Source of the DNA: CAVQND01 sp049518415
Lineage (GTDB): Bacteria; Verrucomicrobiota; Verrucomicrobiia; Limisphaerales; UBA8199
Direction of reading: 5' to 3'
Length of the DNA: 64,000 nt
Assembly (NCBI GenBank): GCA_049518415.1
Contig: JBEKRX010000014.1
Location: 1-64,000 of the forward strand
The position numbers were made by a program, and so were the translations under genes. The notes beneath the pieces are model-generated. The model worked only from the letters and a program-made list of their open reading frames with translations, did no database searches and was not told where the DNA came from. Every line of letters begins with the position of its first letter. Position 1 is the stretch's first letter. Positions 56,385 to 63,935 of the stretch are shown here, one piece after another.

Positions 56385-57155
56385 TCAATTCGGGCCGCTG
56401 AGCCGTGGGGGGGCCGTCGAGCGAGCGGGGGCGTAGCGCCTGAAAAGGCGGCGCCAGAGGTAGCGGGCCAGCGCCTTGTAATTGGGCAGGCCGAGGTCAT
56501 CGCAAATGGCGGCGCTGTAGAGCAACCAGAAGGTGAGCTTGAGCTGGTTCTCATTGAACCACCCAACCAGGCCCGCCAGCGTGCCGAAGGCGCGCGGGAA
56601 GAGGGCGGCCAGGGTGTCAGTCATGGGGCGGCACAAATCGATGAGGGCGTGCCAGAGCCACTGTGAAAGGGAGAACTGTTGCACGAACTGGAGCACCAGC
56701 ACGGTGACAAACACGATGAAGGCATTGCGCACCACGAGCCGGAACCATTGCCTGGCGAGGCGGCGGGTAACCCGGCGCAGAGACCCGGCGCCGTTCGTTG
56801 GCTCTCCGTTACGCGAGTACCTAACCAGCCGCGCGGCCCCCTCGCAGGCGAAGATAATGCCAAAGAGCAGGGCGAGCTGGTGCTGATGGAAAAACGAGAA
56901 GCCCCAGGTCGAGGATGCCTCGGCCTCCGGCAGCGGCTTCCGGGCCAGCCCCGGCGGCAGGGACGGGGTCATCTCCCGCCAGATGCCGCCGACGAGTCCG
57001 AGCATGACGCTGCCGAAGACCTGGACCAGAAAGGCCAGTACCAGGGCGTCCCAGGCGCACTCCCAAAGAATCTGGGCGGCCTTGGCGCAGGTCAGCGCGG
57101 CTGTGCGCCCGGGCTGGCCGCAGGACGGCGGCGGCGTGGCTTCATCCATAGGCAT
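56385..57155 (-). CDS. Multi-pass membrane protein, unknown function
   Basis: 256 residues from the ATG at 57155 (MPMDEATPPPSCGQPGRTAA). Four to five hydrophobic segments are visible: ALVLAFLVQVFGSVMLGLVG, LALLFGIIFACEGAARLV, NAFIVFVTVLVLQFV, LAALFPRAFGTLAGLVGWF and FWLLYSAAICDDLGL. The C-terminus is basic. No known transporter signature is found. Longer upstream reading runs into the ATTGGC element (copy 4) and is not coding. Confidence 0.7.
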   Translation of the reverse strand: MPMDEATPPPSCGQPGRTAALTCAKAAQILWECAWDALVLAFLVQVFGSVMLGLVGGIWREMTPSLPPGLARKPLPEAEASSTWGFSFFHQHQLALLFGIIFACEGAARLVRYSRNGEPTNGAGSLRRVTRRLARQWFRLVVRNAFIVFVTVLVLQFVQQFSLSQWLWHALIDLCRPMTDTLAALFPRAFGTLAGLVGWFNENQLKLTFWLLYSAAICDDLGLPNYKALARYLWRRLFRRYAPARSTAPPRLSGPN

Positions 57156-57240
57156 ACTGGCCTCCAATCTATTCCCCCCGGCGCCGTCCGGCCAGTATAA
57201 TGGAGCGGAATTCTTGTATTGCGGCGCGTCTCCGCATGAG

Positions 57241-57527
57241 GGCGATTTGGGTTGCTCGCGAATGCTCCTCGGCCTCGACGGCTTGGGTGCGGCTATTGCA
57301 GGGAGCAGGCCTAGGCGGGACCAGGGAAGCGCTTGGCTGCGCCGAGGAGAGCGACAGAGCGTTGTGCCGAGCTGTGCCATTCCTTTTAGGCCGTGGCCGG
57401 GCCAGTTTTTTGGACAAAATGGCCAATGTGGCCAATGCAGCCAATGTAGCCAATGCACCTGGCCAATGCAGCCAATGGTGCCGATGCGGCCAATGTCGCC
57501 AATGCAGCCAATGGGGCCAATGGGGTG
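57241..57527 (-). repeat. ATTGGC-array dispersed element, copy 4 (inverted)
   Basis: Read on the minus strand: GCACCCC, then about 11 units of ATTGGCYRC, then GGCCATTTTGTCC and AAAAAACTGGCC, then the right arm with GGCACAGCTCGGCACAACG and CTCTCCTCGGCGCAGCC, ending GAGCATTCGCGAGCAACCC. It is the longest match to copy 2 and lies between the membrane protein gene and the DUF433 gene. Confidence 0.8.
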
Positions 57528-57595
57528 CGGCGTTATGGCTTGGGCGCAGGGCGGGGCGGCTCTGGTTGGCTGAGCTTGGGTGGCTGGCCGGGGGA

Positions 57596-57716
57596 ACTGG
57601 GTATGCGGCGGTAGCCCAGGCGCTGGCCCGCGTCGGCCGGCCAATGGAACGGACTGCGGCATTGCGCCAGCAAGTAGGCGCAATTGAAGAGCAAATGCGG
57701 AGAAGTAGGTGCGACT
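57596..57716 (+). repeat. ~120-bp direct repeat, left of toxin-antitoxin pair
   Basis: Contains GTAGCCCAGGCGCTGGCCCG, CGGCCGGCCA and an AGCAAATG...GCGAC end. It aligns with 58490-58612 on the other side of the DUF433/DUF5615 pair, with scattered differences. A perfect 30-bp part of the right copy recurs inverted at 63906. Confidence 0.7.
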
Positions 57717-57808
57717 ATTCCGATTCCGCCAGGGGACCGGGGGCACGGGCATTTTGAGCAAAGTTGCGCGGCTTGCCATTTTCAGGCGATGCGGTTAGGT
57801 TTTGAGGC

Positions 57809-58036
57809 ATGAGCGAGCGCATTGAAATCGACCCGCGCGTTTGTGGCGGGCAGCCGGTCATCAAAGGCACGCGGATTTCCGTGGCCGCCCTTCTGGAGCA
57901 ACTGGCGGAGGGCGAGTCGTGGGATTCCATCCTGGGCGGCTACCCGGAACTGACGCGAGCCGACATTCAGGCGGCTTTGGCTTACGCGCGGCAGTCCATC
58001 CTGCACACCGAGTTGGCCGTTCCTGGTGCGGCCTGA
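57809..58036 (+). CDS. DUF433 antitoxin
   Basis: 75 residues with the diagnostic DUF433 run IEIDPRVCGGQPVIKGTRIS followed by VAALLEQLAEGESWDSILGG and YPELTRADIQAALAYA. DUF433 proteins are antitoxins of PIN-like DUF5615 toxins and bind DNA through a winged helix. The toxin gene starts 6 bp after the stop. Translation start MSERIEIDP fits the family. Confidence 0.93.
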   Translation: MSERIEIDPRVCGGQPVIKGTRISVAALLEQLAEGESWDSILGGYPELTRADIQAALAYARQSILHTELAVPGAA

Positions 58037-58042
58037 TTCCTT

Positions 58043-58408
58043 GTGCGCCTTTACCTCGACCAATGTCTGCGGTCGGAGTTGGCGGGGCTGCTGCGCTCGG
58101 AGGGACACGACGTGGTGCGGGCCTGGGAAGTGGGCCAGGGGCGGGCGGACGATGCGCTGGTCCTCGAGCGCGCGGTGCGTGAGGAACGTACGCTCGTCAC
58201 GCTGGATGGACACTTCGGGGATTGGGTGGTGCTGCCCTTGTCCAGACATTGGGGCGTCATCCGGGTGAAGGCCTGCCCGCCAACGGCGCGGGAGGTCGCA
58301 GCGGTGCTCCTGCCGCTGTTGGCCGGCCGGGCGCAGACCGAGTTCCGCAACCGTTTGGTCATCGTGTCCCGGGGCCGCGCGCGTTGGATTCGGACGGCTG
58401 AGGAATAA
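58043..58408 (+). CDS. DUF5615 PIN-like toxin
   Basis: 121 residues from a GTG at 58043 (MRLYLDQCLRSELAGLLRSE). The acidic PIN-like positions are present: Asp in LYLDQCL, ADDALVLERAVREERTLVTL and TLDGHFGDW. It is the usual partner of DUF433 and presumably an RNase. Full length and apparently intact. The pair is flanked by direct repeats (57596-57716 and 58490-58612), which suggests it can move or be lost as a cassette. Confidence 0.9.
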   Translation: MRLYLDQCLRSELAGLLRSEGHDVVRAWEVGQGRADDALVLERAVREERTLVTLDGHFGDWVVLPLSRHWGVIRVKACPPTAREVAAVLLPLLAGRAQTEFRNRLVIVSRGRARWIRTAEE

Positions 58409-58478
58409 TCAGCGGCCTGAAATCCTTCGCAAGCTTGGCGGCCGGGCTGGACCGCTGGCGCTGGCCCACCTTGGGCAG

Positions 58479-59237
58479 TTAGCCGGGACAGGGGGGTACG
58501 CGGCCGTAGCCCAGGCGCTGGCCCGCCTCGGCCGGCCAGTGGAACGAGCTCCGAATTGCGTCAGCAAATACCCGGAACTCGAAAGCAAATGTAGAAAAGT
58601 ATAGACGCGACCCCACGCTTTCTACTGCGACCCCGCGCTTTCTACTGAAGGCGGTGGGCCAGGCCGGGCGAGCACGAACTATGCCCTCAATGATGTTGAA
58701 AGCTGGAACGCTCTCTTGATATTCAGCCGCTGTCGCGCCGAAGTGCCTGCGCAGTATTTCGTCTTCGCACTTAGACCGCTTGATTAAGAGCACAGCGACC
58801 CCAACCGGAATCACCGGGGCGAGCCAGACGGGAAAAAACATCGAGAATCCGGCAGCCTCCAGTATGATGCCCGCGCGGATTGGGTGCCTTACCACGGAGT
58901 AGATGCCGTCTCTTACCAGTCGGTGACTCTTGAAAAGACAGATGTCCCTCGAGTAATTCGACCCCAAAGTGATCATGCCCGCTAGGCCCAGAATGCTCCC
59001 GAGGCTGATGCAACACCAGCTCAAGCTTAACGCCCATCGGGCTTGATTCTCTATAGCGAAAAGAACACTTCCCCCAAACACGCTGAGTCCCCACAGGGAG
59101 CCGATCAGGTCCGCTGAGGGGAACGTTCTGTTGAAAATGGTGACTGCTCGAACAGGACCCCTGAAGTCCTTCCATCCTTGGACGAAGCAACGGCTCAGAA
59201 ATAGAACGACGCACGCGACAAATAAACACCTCATCAT
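58479..59237 (-). CDS. ICMT/PEMT-like membrane methyltransferase with repeat-derived tail
   Basis: 252 residues. Several hydrophobic segments are followed by the isoprenylcysteine-carboxylmethyltransferase-type SAM site HRLVRDGIYSVVRHPIRAGI and EDEILRRHFGATAAEYQ; such enzymes methylate lipid-linked or small hydrophobic substrates. Its ATGATG start overlaps the symporter stop by 4 bp. The last ~50 residues (RGVAVESVGSRLYFSTFAFE onward) are encoded by the GTCGCGTCTATACTTTTC repeat, so the natural C-terminus was replaced when the repeat arrived, although the catalytic part is complete. Confidence 0.8.
   Translation of the reverse strand: MMRCLFVACVVLFLSRCFVQGWKDFRGPVRAVTIFNRTFPSADLIGSLWGLSVFGGSVLFAIENQARWALSLSWCCISLGSILGLAGMITLGSNYSRDICLFKSHRLVRDGIYSVVRHPIRAGIILEAAGFSMFFPVWLAPVIPVGVAVLLIKRSKCEDEILRRHFGATAAEYQESVPAFNIIEGIVRARPAWPTAFSRKRGVAVESVGSRLYFSTFAFEFRVFADAIRSSFHWPAEAGQRLGYGRVPPCPG
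58490..58612 (+). repeat. ~120-bp direct repeat, right of toxin-antitoxin pair
   Basis: Matches 57596-57716. Its right end 58582-58611 is an exact 30-bp inverted match to 63906-63935. Just after it, two 20-bp units GCGACCCCACGCTTTCTACT and GCGACCCCGCGCTTTCTACT stand in tandem (58607-58646). Confidence 0.75.
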
Positions 59238-60595
59238 GCCTTCCCCCTTGCTTTTGAATGCCGCGCCCACGCTCCTGTAATGCCGTAAAAACTGATCGCG
59301 GAAACAATCAACCCTGGCAGGAATGCCTGACCTGGCATGGACGCCAGGGCCGCTAAAGTTGTTGCGTATCCGGCGACAATGCTTATGGGGCCCGCAAGAG
59401 GACTTGTTCTGGTTCGCAATGCAGCTCCTAAGAGCGCGGGTCCGAGCACAAGCAACCCGTAGAAGCAGTTGAGGAGTAAATGAACGATATCCCTGCTCAT
59501 GTCTGCCATAATCACACCGGCGGCCCCGGCTATTATCGTTAACAGGCGTACGCTTTTCAGGCTGGAGTTTTCTGTCGTGCTGCGCCCTAGGATGTCCCGG
59601 TGGATCGCAAAGCTGACCGCTAAAATGAGCGAATTCACGCAACTGAGGATCACTGCGGAAAGTCCAGCAAAACAGATCATGGCCCCGAAGTGCGGCATGC
59701 TGGTGAGAAGCGTATTAACAACGTGTTGGTCGGCGCTCTTTGAAATTGGCCCGGCCAGGGATGAGCAAAATCCCAGGGACAGCGCGAATACGTAAAACGG
59801 GAGCACAAGCAACGCAGCCCACACGAATACCAGTTTTGCATCTTTGGTGTTGCGGCTTGAGTAGACGCGGAACCATATCTCGGGTTGCAGCAAAGGGACA
59901 CTCGCCCCGAAAAGGAAGCCTAGTATTACAAACGTCCACCCACCGAACTTCAAGGGAGACAGAATCTCGTGTGATACACCTACCCCGATAGCTCCGAGGC
60001 CGAACCTTGTCGTCAAGGAATAAAAGCCAAGCCCGATAAGCACCACGAATTTCACAGCGAACTCCAGCACGTCGCTAACTATGTCGCCGCGCATTCCCAA
60101 CCACGCCGTGTAGATGATGACAAATGCGGCAGCGATATGAAAAGCCCAAGAAGGCGCGGTGGTCACTATACCGAATATGTCTCGAAAAGCTTCGAATTGC
60201 GCCGCGACCAGAAACAGGTACGTGAGCGACACGACCAAGCCGCCGGAGACTTGCGATCCTCTTCCCAAGCGTGCGCCCAGGAAATCTCCGATCGTGGTCG
60301 CCTGAGCAGCATCCCCGAATGCCTTGAGCTCGGGGCCGATCATCGCCATCACAAGGAAGCCGCCAATCGTTGAGAGCAACGACACCAAGGCGAAACCGGT
60401 TCCGCTTTGAACTGTAGCAGATGCCAGCCCTATAATGGCTCCCGCCCCGACTTGCGTAGCGGCGCAGCTCATCGCCAACATCCATAGCGGCGTAGCCCGG
60501 TAGTTCATCCAGAACGAGCCAGCGGAAGCGCGGAAGCCCGCCCAGACAGATGTCCCGACAGTCATCGCGGCGACCATTAAGAGCGCAAGCCACAC
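59234..60595 (-). CDS. Sodium:solute symporter family protein
   Basis: 453 residues with about 12 hydrophobic segments and the SSS fold. Sodium-site and helix signatures include SFWMNYRATPLWMLAMSCAA near the N-terminus, GAGAIIGLASATVQSGTGFA, SLTYLFLVAAQFEAF and QPEIWFRVYSSRNTKDAKLV. It is shorter than full-length family members. Four bases separate its start from the stop of the FcoT-like gene, and its stop overlaps the methyltransferase start, so it belongs to one operon. The solute is unknown; the neighbours suggest a hydrophobic or acyl metabolite. Confidence 0.85.
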   Translation of the reverse strand: MWLALLMVAAMTVGTSVWAGFRASAGSFWMNYRATPLWMLAMSCAATQVGAGAIIGLASATVQSGTGFALVSLLSTIGGFLVMAMIGPELKAFGDAAQATTIGDFLGARLGRGSQVSGGLVVSLTYLFLVAAQFEAFRDIFGIVTTAPSWAFHIAAAFVIIYTAWLGMRGDIVSDVLEFAVKFVVLIGLGFYSLTTRFGLGAIGVGVSHEILSPLKFGGWTFVILGFLFGASVPLLQPEIWFRVYSSRNTKDAKLVFVWAALLVLPFYVFALSLGFCSSLAGPISKSADQHVVNTLLTSMPHFGAMICFAGLSAVILSCVNSLILAVSFAIHRDILGRSTTENSSLKSVRLLTIIAGAAGVIMADMSRDIVHLLLNCFYGLLVLGPALLGAALRTRTSPLAGPISIVAGYATTLAALASMPGQAFLPGLIVSAISFYGITGAWARHSKARGKA

Positions 60596-60599
60596 TATG

Positions 60600-61118
60600 C
60601 TAATCCAAGATTAGGACCGCTTCACTTTCTCCCGTGCAGGCACCATTCCCTATTTCAAACAGAAATGGCGCAACCAGCAGCTTGTTGAGATGCTTTACCA
60701 CAGGTTCACCTGTAGCGCCGCGGCGGCAGGCGATTCTGATGTCAACTTTGGGGTTGGGTTTGATGAACTGGCGAAACCGCAACTTTAGTTCCATGAACGT
60801 GGCCTTGTCAGATTCGATTCGTCGAAGGTAATCATCCTCGGAGATCGGGAGAAGCCCGTGGCGCCCAAGCAAGGCGCCGAACAGATACGAGAGCTGGCCA
60901 ACATAGGTTACTATCTGAATGCGCGTGAGATGAGTTGGTTCCCTCCTGTAACAGGTTGGGGTAAACCATCGGAAGGTGCTGACTATCTGCCCGTCGGCGT
61001 AATCCGCCGTGAGCAAGTGAATCTCAGATTCGTTATATATGCGGGCGAGGATTCCCTTGTAATCCTCATCCGCCCGCTTTTTCCCGACTGGAGCTGTCGC
61101 TGTAGTGTTCATAATCAT
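60600..61118 (-). CDS. FcoT-like hot-dog thioesterase (tentative)
   Basis: 172 residues. Segments align by eye with mycobacterial FcoT: ILARIYNESEIHLL near the start, CYRREPTHLTRIQIVTYVGQ then LSYLFGALL in the helix, ISEDDYLRRIESDK, then MELKLRFRQFIKPNPKVDIR and PFLFEIGNGACTGESEAVLI at the end. FcoT is an acyl-CoA or acyl-ACP thioesterase; homologues work in isonitrile lipopeptide pathways. Catalytic residues of the family are not confirmed here. Between the XRE regulator (15 bp) and the symporter (4 bp) it is clearly an operon member. Confidence 0.5.
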   Translation of the reverse strand: MIMNTTATAPVGKKRADEDYKGILARIYNESEIHLLTADYADGQIVSTFRWFTPTCYRREPTHLTRIQIVTYVGQLSYLFGALLGRHGLLPISEDDYLRRIESDKATFMELKLRFRQFIKPNPKVDIRIACRRGATGEPVVKHLNKLLVAPFLFEIGNGACTGESEAVLILD

Positions 61119-61133
61119 AAGAATTAAGGTTCC

Positions 61134-62024
61134 TCATGCATCGGCATCCGGCTCAAAAGCGTCCCGGAAAAACCTGGCGCGATCTGTCGCCTTCAAAGTC
61201 ACCTGTAACACCGAAGCAAGCTGCGCCAGATAATCGGGTGACAATCGAAGCCAGGCATACTCGCCTTTCTGGGCCATTCCTCGAAGACCCGTGCGGATGT
61301 AAATAATACCGGCCCGGGGAGTCGAATTCGAATTAGGTTCAAAAAGCATCGTTACGGCAAGTGGGTGCAGGAGCCTGCTTAAAGCCATAAGCCTTATACA
61401 AACACCCGTGGTGTGTGGGTGTTCATCAGGCAGTCTGAGACAAAGGAAGCTAATCCGTCCCTCCGCTTTAACATTGCCCCCGGAGAGCTCGTTGCGCAAA
61501 TCGATGAGGTGCCCTCCGTACGTGTTTGGCCAAAACCGTATCATTGAGCTCACCACTTCCGGAGACATTTTTTCCAACCGGTCAGCCTCCCTTGACCAAT
61601 CGATGACATCTTCGAATCTTGGCACAATGATGAAAACGACGCTGTTCTTTGGGTTCTCAAGAAATGTTACCGCAGCATTAGTCATCAACTGATTTGAAAA
61701 GCCGGCCTCCTTCCCGCTGAGCACGGTGATTGTGCCAGTTTGGTAAGCGACTAGATGCATCATCTGCTGTGTGGCCTCCAAGTCATCAGCAACGAGCGAG
61801 TCGGCGTCCCATGCTAGGGCCGTCTGAAGCTGCTGCATATCCAGACCTGGCAACAGCTGTCTCAGCGCGGCGATCTTCTTCTCAGAAATCCTCTCGGACC
61901 CTCGTTCCCAAGCGCCAAGGTTCTGAAACTTCATGTACAGCTTTTCGGCGAGCTCGCGCTGGGTTAGTCCCGCTGCGATCCTCGCGGCTTTCAGGAGCCG
62001 CCCGGCTGTCATCAAATCTGCCAT
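61134..62024 (-). CDS. XRE-family regulator with large unknown C-terminal domain
   Basis: 296 residues. Residues ~5-60 are a Cro/C1 helix-turn-helix (LLKAARIAAGLTQRELAEKL, NLGAWERGSERISEKKIAAL). Residues ~85-296 form a single alpha/beta domain of no family I recognise (VVFIIVPRFEDVIDWSREAD, GRISFLCLRLPDEHPHTTGV, RAGIIYIRTGLRGMAQKGEY). It may sense the metabolite handled by the three genes that follow it. A sigma-70-like promoter and a palindrome lie just upstream, consistent with autoregulation. Confidence 0.8.
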   Translation of the reverse strand: MADLMTAGRLLKAARIAAGLTQRELAEKLYMKFQNLGAWERGSERISEKKIAALRQLLPGLDMQQLQTALAWDADSLVADDLEATQQMMHLVAYQTGTITVLSGKEAGFSNQLMTNAAVTFLENPKNSVVFIIVPRFEDVIDWSREADRLEKMSPEVVSSMIRFWPNTYGGHLIDLRNELSGGNVKAEGRISFLCLRLPDEHPHTTGVCIRLMALSRLLHPLAVTMLFEPNSNSTPRAGIIYIRTGLRGMAQKGEYAWLRLSPDYLAQLASVLQVTLKATDRARFFRDAFEPDADA

Positions 62025-62038
62025 TGCAAAGACGCTAG

Positions 62039-62050
62039 AACGTAAACGTT
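62039..62050. promoter_or_regulatory. Candidate operator AACGTAAACGTT
   Basis: Inverted repeat AACGT-AA-ACGTT centred 20 bp upstream of the XRE start and just downstream of the -10 box, a place where a repressor would block transcription start. Confidence 0.4.
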
Positions 62051-62061
62051 AATGCCTTGCC

Positions 62062-62091
62062 ATTATCCACGCAAAGCCCGGCCTTCTTCAA
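62062..62091 (-). promoter_or_regulatory. Candidate sigma-70 promoter of the XRE operon
   Basis: On the minus strand TTGAAG (62086-62091), 18-bp spacer, GATAAT (62062-62067). It lies 38 bp before the XRE start codon, inside an A/T-rich patch rare in this window. Confidence 0.5.
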
Positions 62092-62119
62092 CAAAAAAAT
62101 AAAAAAGTTGCGGCCCCCT

Positions 62120-62142
62120 TGACATGTCCAGATAACATGTTA
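62120..62142. promoter_or_regulatory. Candidate operator TGACATGT-N7-ACATGTTA
   Basis: Imperfect inverted repeat of 8-bp half-sites, overlapping a TTGACA at 62119-62124. It could control the rightward small frame at 62156 or the leftward XRE operon. Confidence 0.4.
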
Positions 62143-62155
62143 CGGTTTTATGTGT

Positions 62156-62413
62156 ATGAAACGCGTTCAATTGAGAGCAAAGTTAAAGATGTCCATAATC
62201 TCCCATGTCCGGGACCGCGGTCCGGTGCCGGCATCCAGTTCTGGGTTAGGAGATGTGGGTCATTATGACTCACGCGACCAGGCCGTTCAGAAGGGCGATA
62301 TGCTGAATGAGACGTTTTGGCGCACATGGTCCTGCACCGCCAACCGTAACGTGAAGAAACGCTTGGAAGATTTTGGGGGGGGGCGCACGCGGACAACCGC
62401 AAGCCGACGCTGA
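62156..62413 (+). CDS. Uncertain small ORF
   Basis: 85 codons starting MKRVQLRAKLKMSIISHVRD and ending RNVKKRLEDFGGGRTRTTAS. It begins right after the TGACATGT palindrome and a TTGACA, which is the only support. No family is recognised, and the second half is Arg-rich as in non-coding frames. The following 62414-62877 is GC-rich with no convincing gene; a weak frame at 62616-62864 was not accepted. Confidence 0.25.
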   Translation: MKRVQLRAKLKMSIISHVRDRGPVPASSSGLGDVGHYDSRDQAVQKGDMLNETFWRTWSCTANRNVKKRLEDFGGGRTRTTASRR

Positions 62414-62877
62414 GCCGGCGCCGCCCGCTGCCGGCCGAGTTGTGTGTTTCTGCCGAGTGCGGAATGGGAACGCCGAAATTTGCTGGGTTGCCCCAAGGCG
62501 GGCACCTCACCGGACGCGCGTTGTGGTCGTGAGCGTGATTAGGGCGCAGCATCGGATCTGCGCCGACTCGGATTTGGACGGCCCTCCGCGATGGGAGCCA
62601 CCCCCCGGCCCCTGAGTGGCTACGAGGCTCCCAGTGAGCGCTACCCAAAACGACAACCCTCCACCCGGATCGGGCGCGGACCCGCCCATGGGGCCCGGCG
62701 AATTCCCCGGGTTTCGCATGCCCTCGCGTCGCGAGGGCTTTGGCGCCAGCGCAGCCAGCTGGGGCCTCCGCTATCTACGCTTTCGAGGCAAGCGATTGCC
62801 TCCGCGCCCCCCGCAGCAGCCCCGGACAAGGGCGCGTTTGGTCACGGGCTGGCAAAAATCGTAAACGATTAGGTCAT

Positions 62878-63786
62878 ATGAGAACGAGTAAAACAACGGG
62901 CTCAGGCCAGCGCAGGCTGGTGTTGAGCGGGACCAAGTTGTTCGTCGTCGCACTGGCGTTGGTGTTCGCCATGGCCGGGCGAGGGCAGGAAACAGGAGAG
63001 GCGCGGCCTACGGCCGGGGCACCGCCGGGGCCGGGCGGGGCTCAGTGGCGGCCCCCGAGCCGCCCGCAGCCCGGGGCTGGATCGGGCCAAGCTGTGGAAC
63101 CACGCAGCAAAGGGGAACCCCCGCCTGTCCCAGCACTAGCGCTGCAGGTAACGAATTACGTCCAGAGCCTGCGGCAGCTTGCGGAGGAGGCCCGCGGCAT
63201 CGAGCAGGCTATGCCCACAAATATCGCGGAGATGGGAGCGAGCTTCGGTAGGCTGCGGGCGACGTTAACTGCGGCGAGGAGCACACTGGGGCAAATCCTG
63301 ACCCAACAGAAGCAGGTTGAGGCTCAAGGGGAGAAAGTAATGGGCGTGGTGTCGGAGGTGCAGCAATCCTTCTTCGACTTGGCGAAGGAGGTCGCGGGCG
63401 TGATTGAGAGGAACCGGAGGAATGCCGGCAGCAATCCGGGCGCCGTGGAGAACGTCGTGGCCACGCTCACCAACGTGCAAATCACCGCCGAGCACGGAGC
63501 AGCGCTGATGGTGCCGTTCCGTACGTTCCTGCTGGACAGCAAGCACGAGGTCGCTGACGCCTTCGAGGAGTTGCGCCGCTACCCCGAAGTCTTCGAGCTC
63601 TGCATCCGGGCGTGCGAGATGTATCAGCGGGCCTTCGGCGAGCCGGGGAACTACGCCGAACTAGCCCGGGCGCTGACCTTGGCCCGGCGATACGTGCGGG
63701 AGATCGTTGTCGCCTTCACGCAGGCGACCGGCAAGGCCGAGTCCGCGATGCGGTGTCTCCCGGCCATCGGCTCCCCGATAGAATGA
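62878..63786 (+). CDS. Exported coiled-coil protein, unknown function
   Basis: 302 residues from the ATG at 62878 (MRTSKTTGSGQRRLVLSGTK). A signal peptide (LFVVALALVFAMAGRGQ) is followed by a Pro/Gly-rich stretch to about residue 80, then long helices with heptad character (YVQSLRQLAEEARGIEQAMP, LGQILTQQKQVEAQGEKVMG, QQSFFDLAKEVAGVIERNRR) and a helical C-terminal region. It is probably periplasmic. No enzymatic motif. It lies inside the segment bounded by the 30-bp inverted repeat. Confidence 0.65.
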   Translation: MRTSKTTGSGQRRLVLSGTKLFVVALALVFAMAGRGQETGEARPTAGAPPGPGGAQWRPPSRPQPGAGSGQAVEPRSKGEPPPVPALALQVTNYVQSLRQLAEEARGIEQAMPTNIAEMGASFGRLRATLTAARSTLGQILTQQKQVEAQGEKVMGVVSEVQQSFFDLAKEVAGVIERNRRNAGSNPGAVENVVATLTNVQITAEHGAALMVPFRTFLLDSKHEVADAFEELRRYPEVFELCIRACEMYQRAFGEPGNYAELARALTLARRYVREIVVAFTQATGKAESAMRCLPAIGSPIE

Positions 63787-63905
63787 GAGGCGCGGCAGTT
63801 GATTAGCCTCCTCCTGGGGCCCTCCAACGCGGCGGCATTCCGTTGCCGCGTTGAGGAGCTGAAGGGCCACCCGACGGATCGCGGGCAGCTCCCTCGGGCA
63901 GCCGG

Positions 63906-63935
63906 GTCGCGTCTATACTTTTCTACATTTGCTTT
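63906..63935 (-). repeat. 30-bp inverted repeat, right copy
   Basis: Begins GTCGCGTCTATACTTTTC and ends CTACATTTGCTTT; exact reverse complement of 58582-58611. The segment between the two holds the methyltransferase/symporter/FcoT/XRE operon and the coiled-coil gene. The homology fades about 10 bp further on, and the window ends at 64000 with no gene visible. Confidence 0.75.

Noticed and set aside
62616..62864. 82-codon frame before the coiled-coil gene
   Set aside because: Arg/Pro-rich, no ribosome site, no recognisable family.
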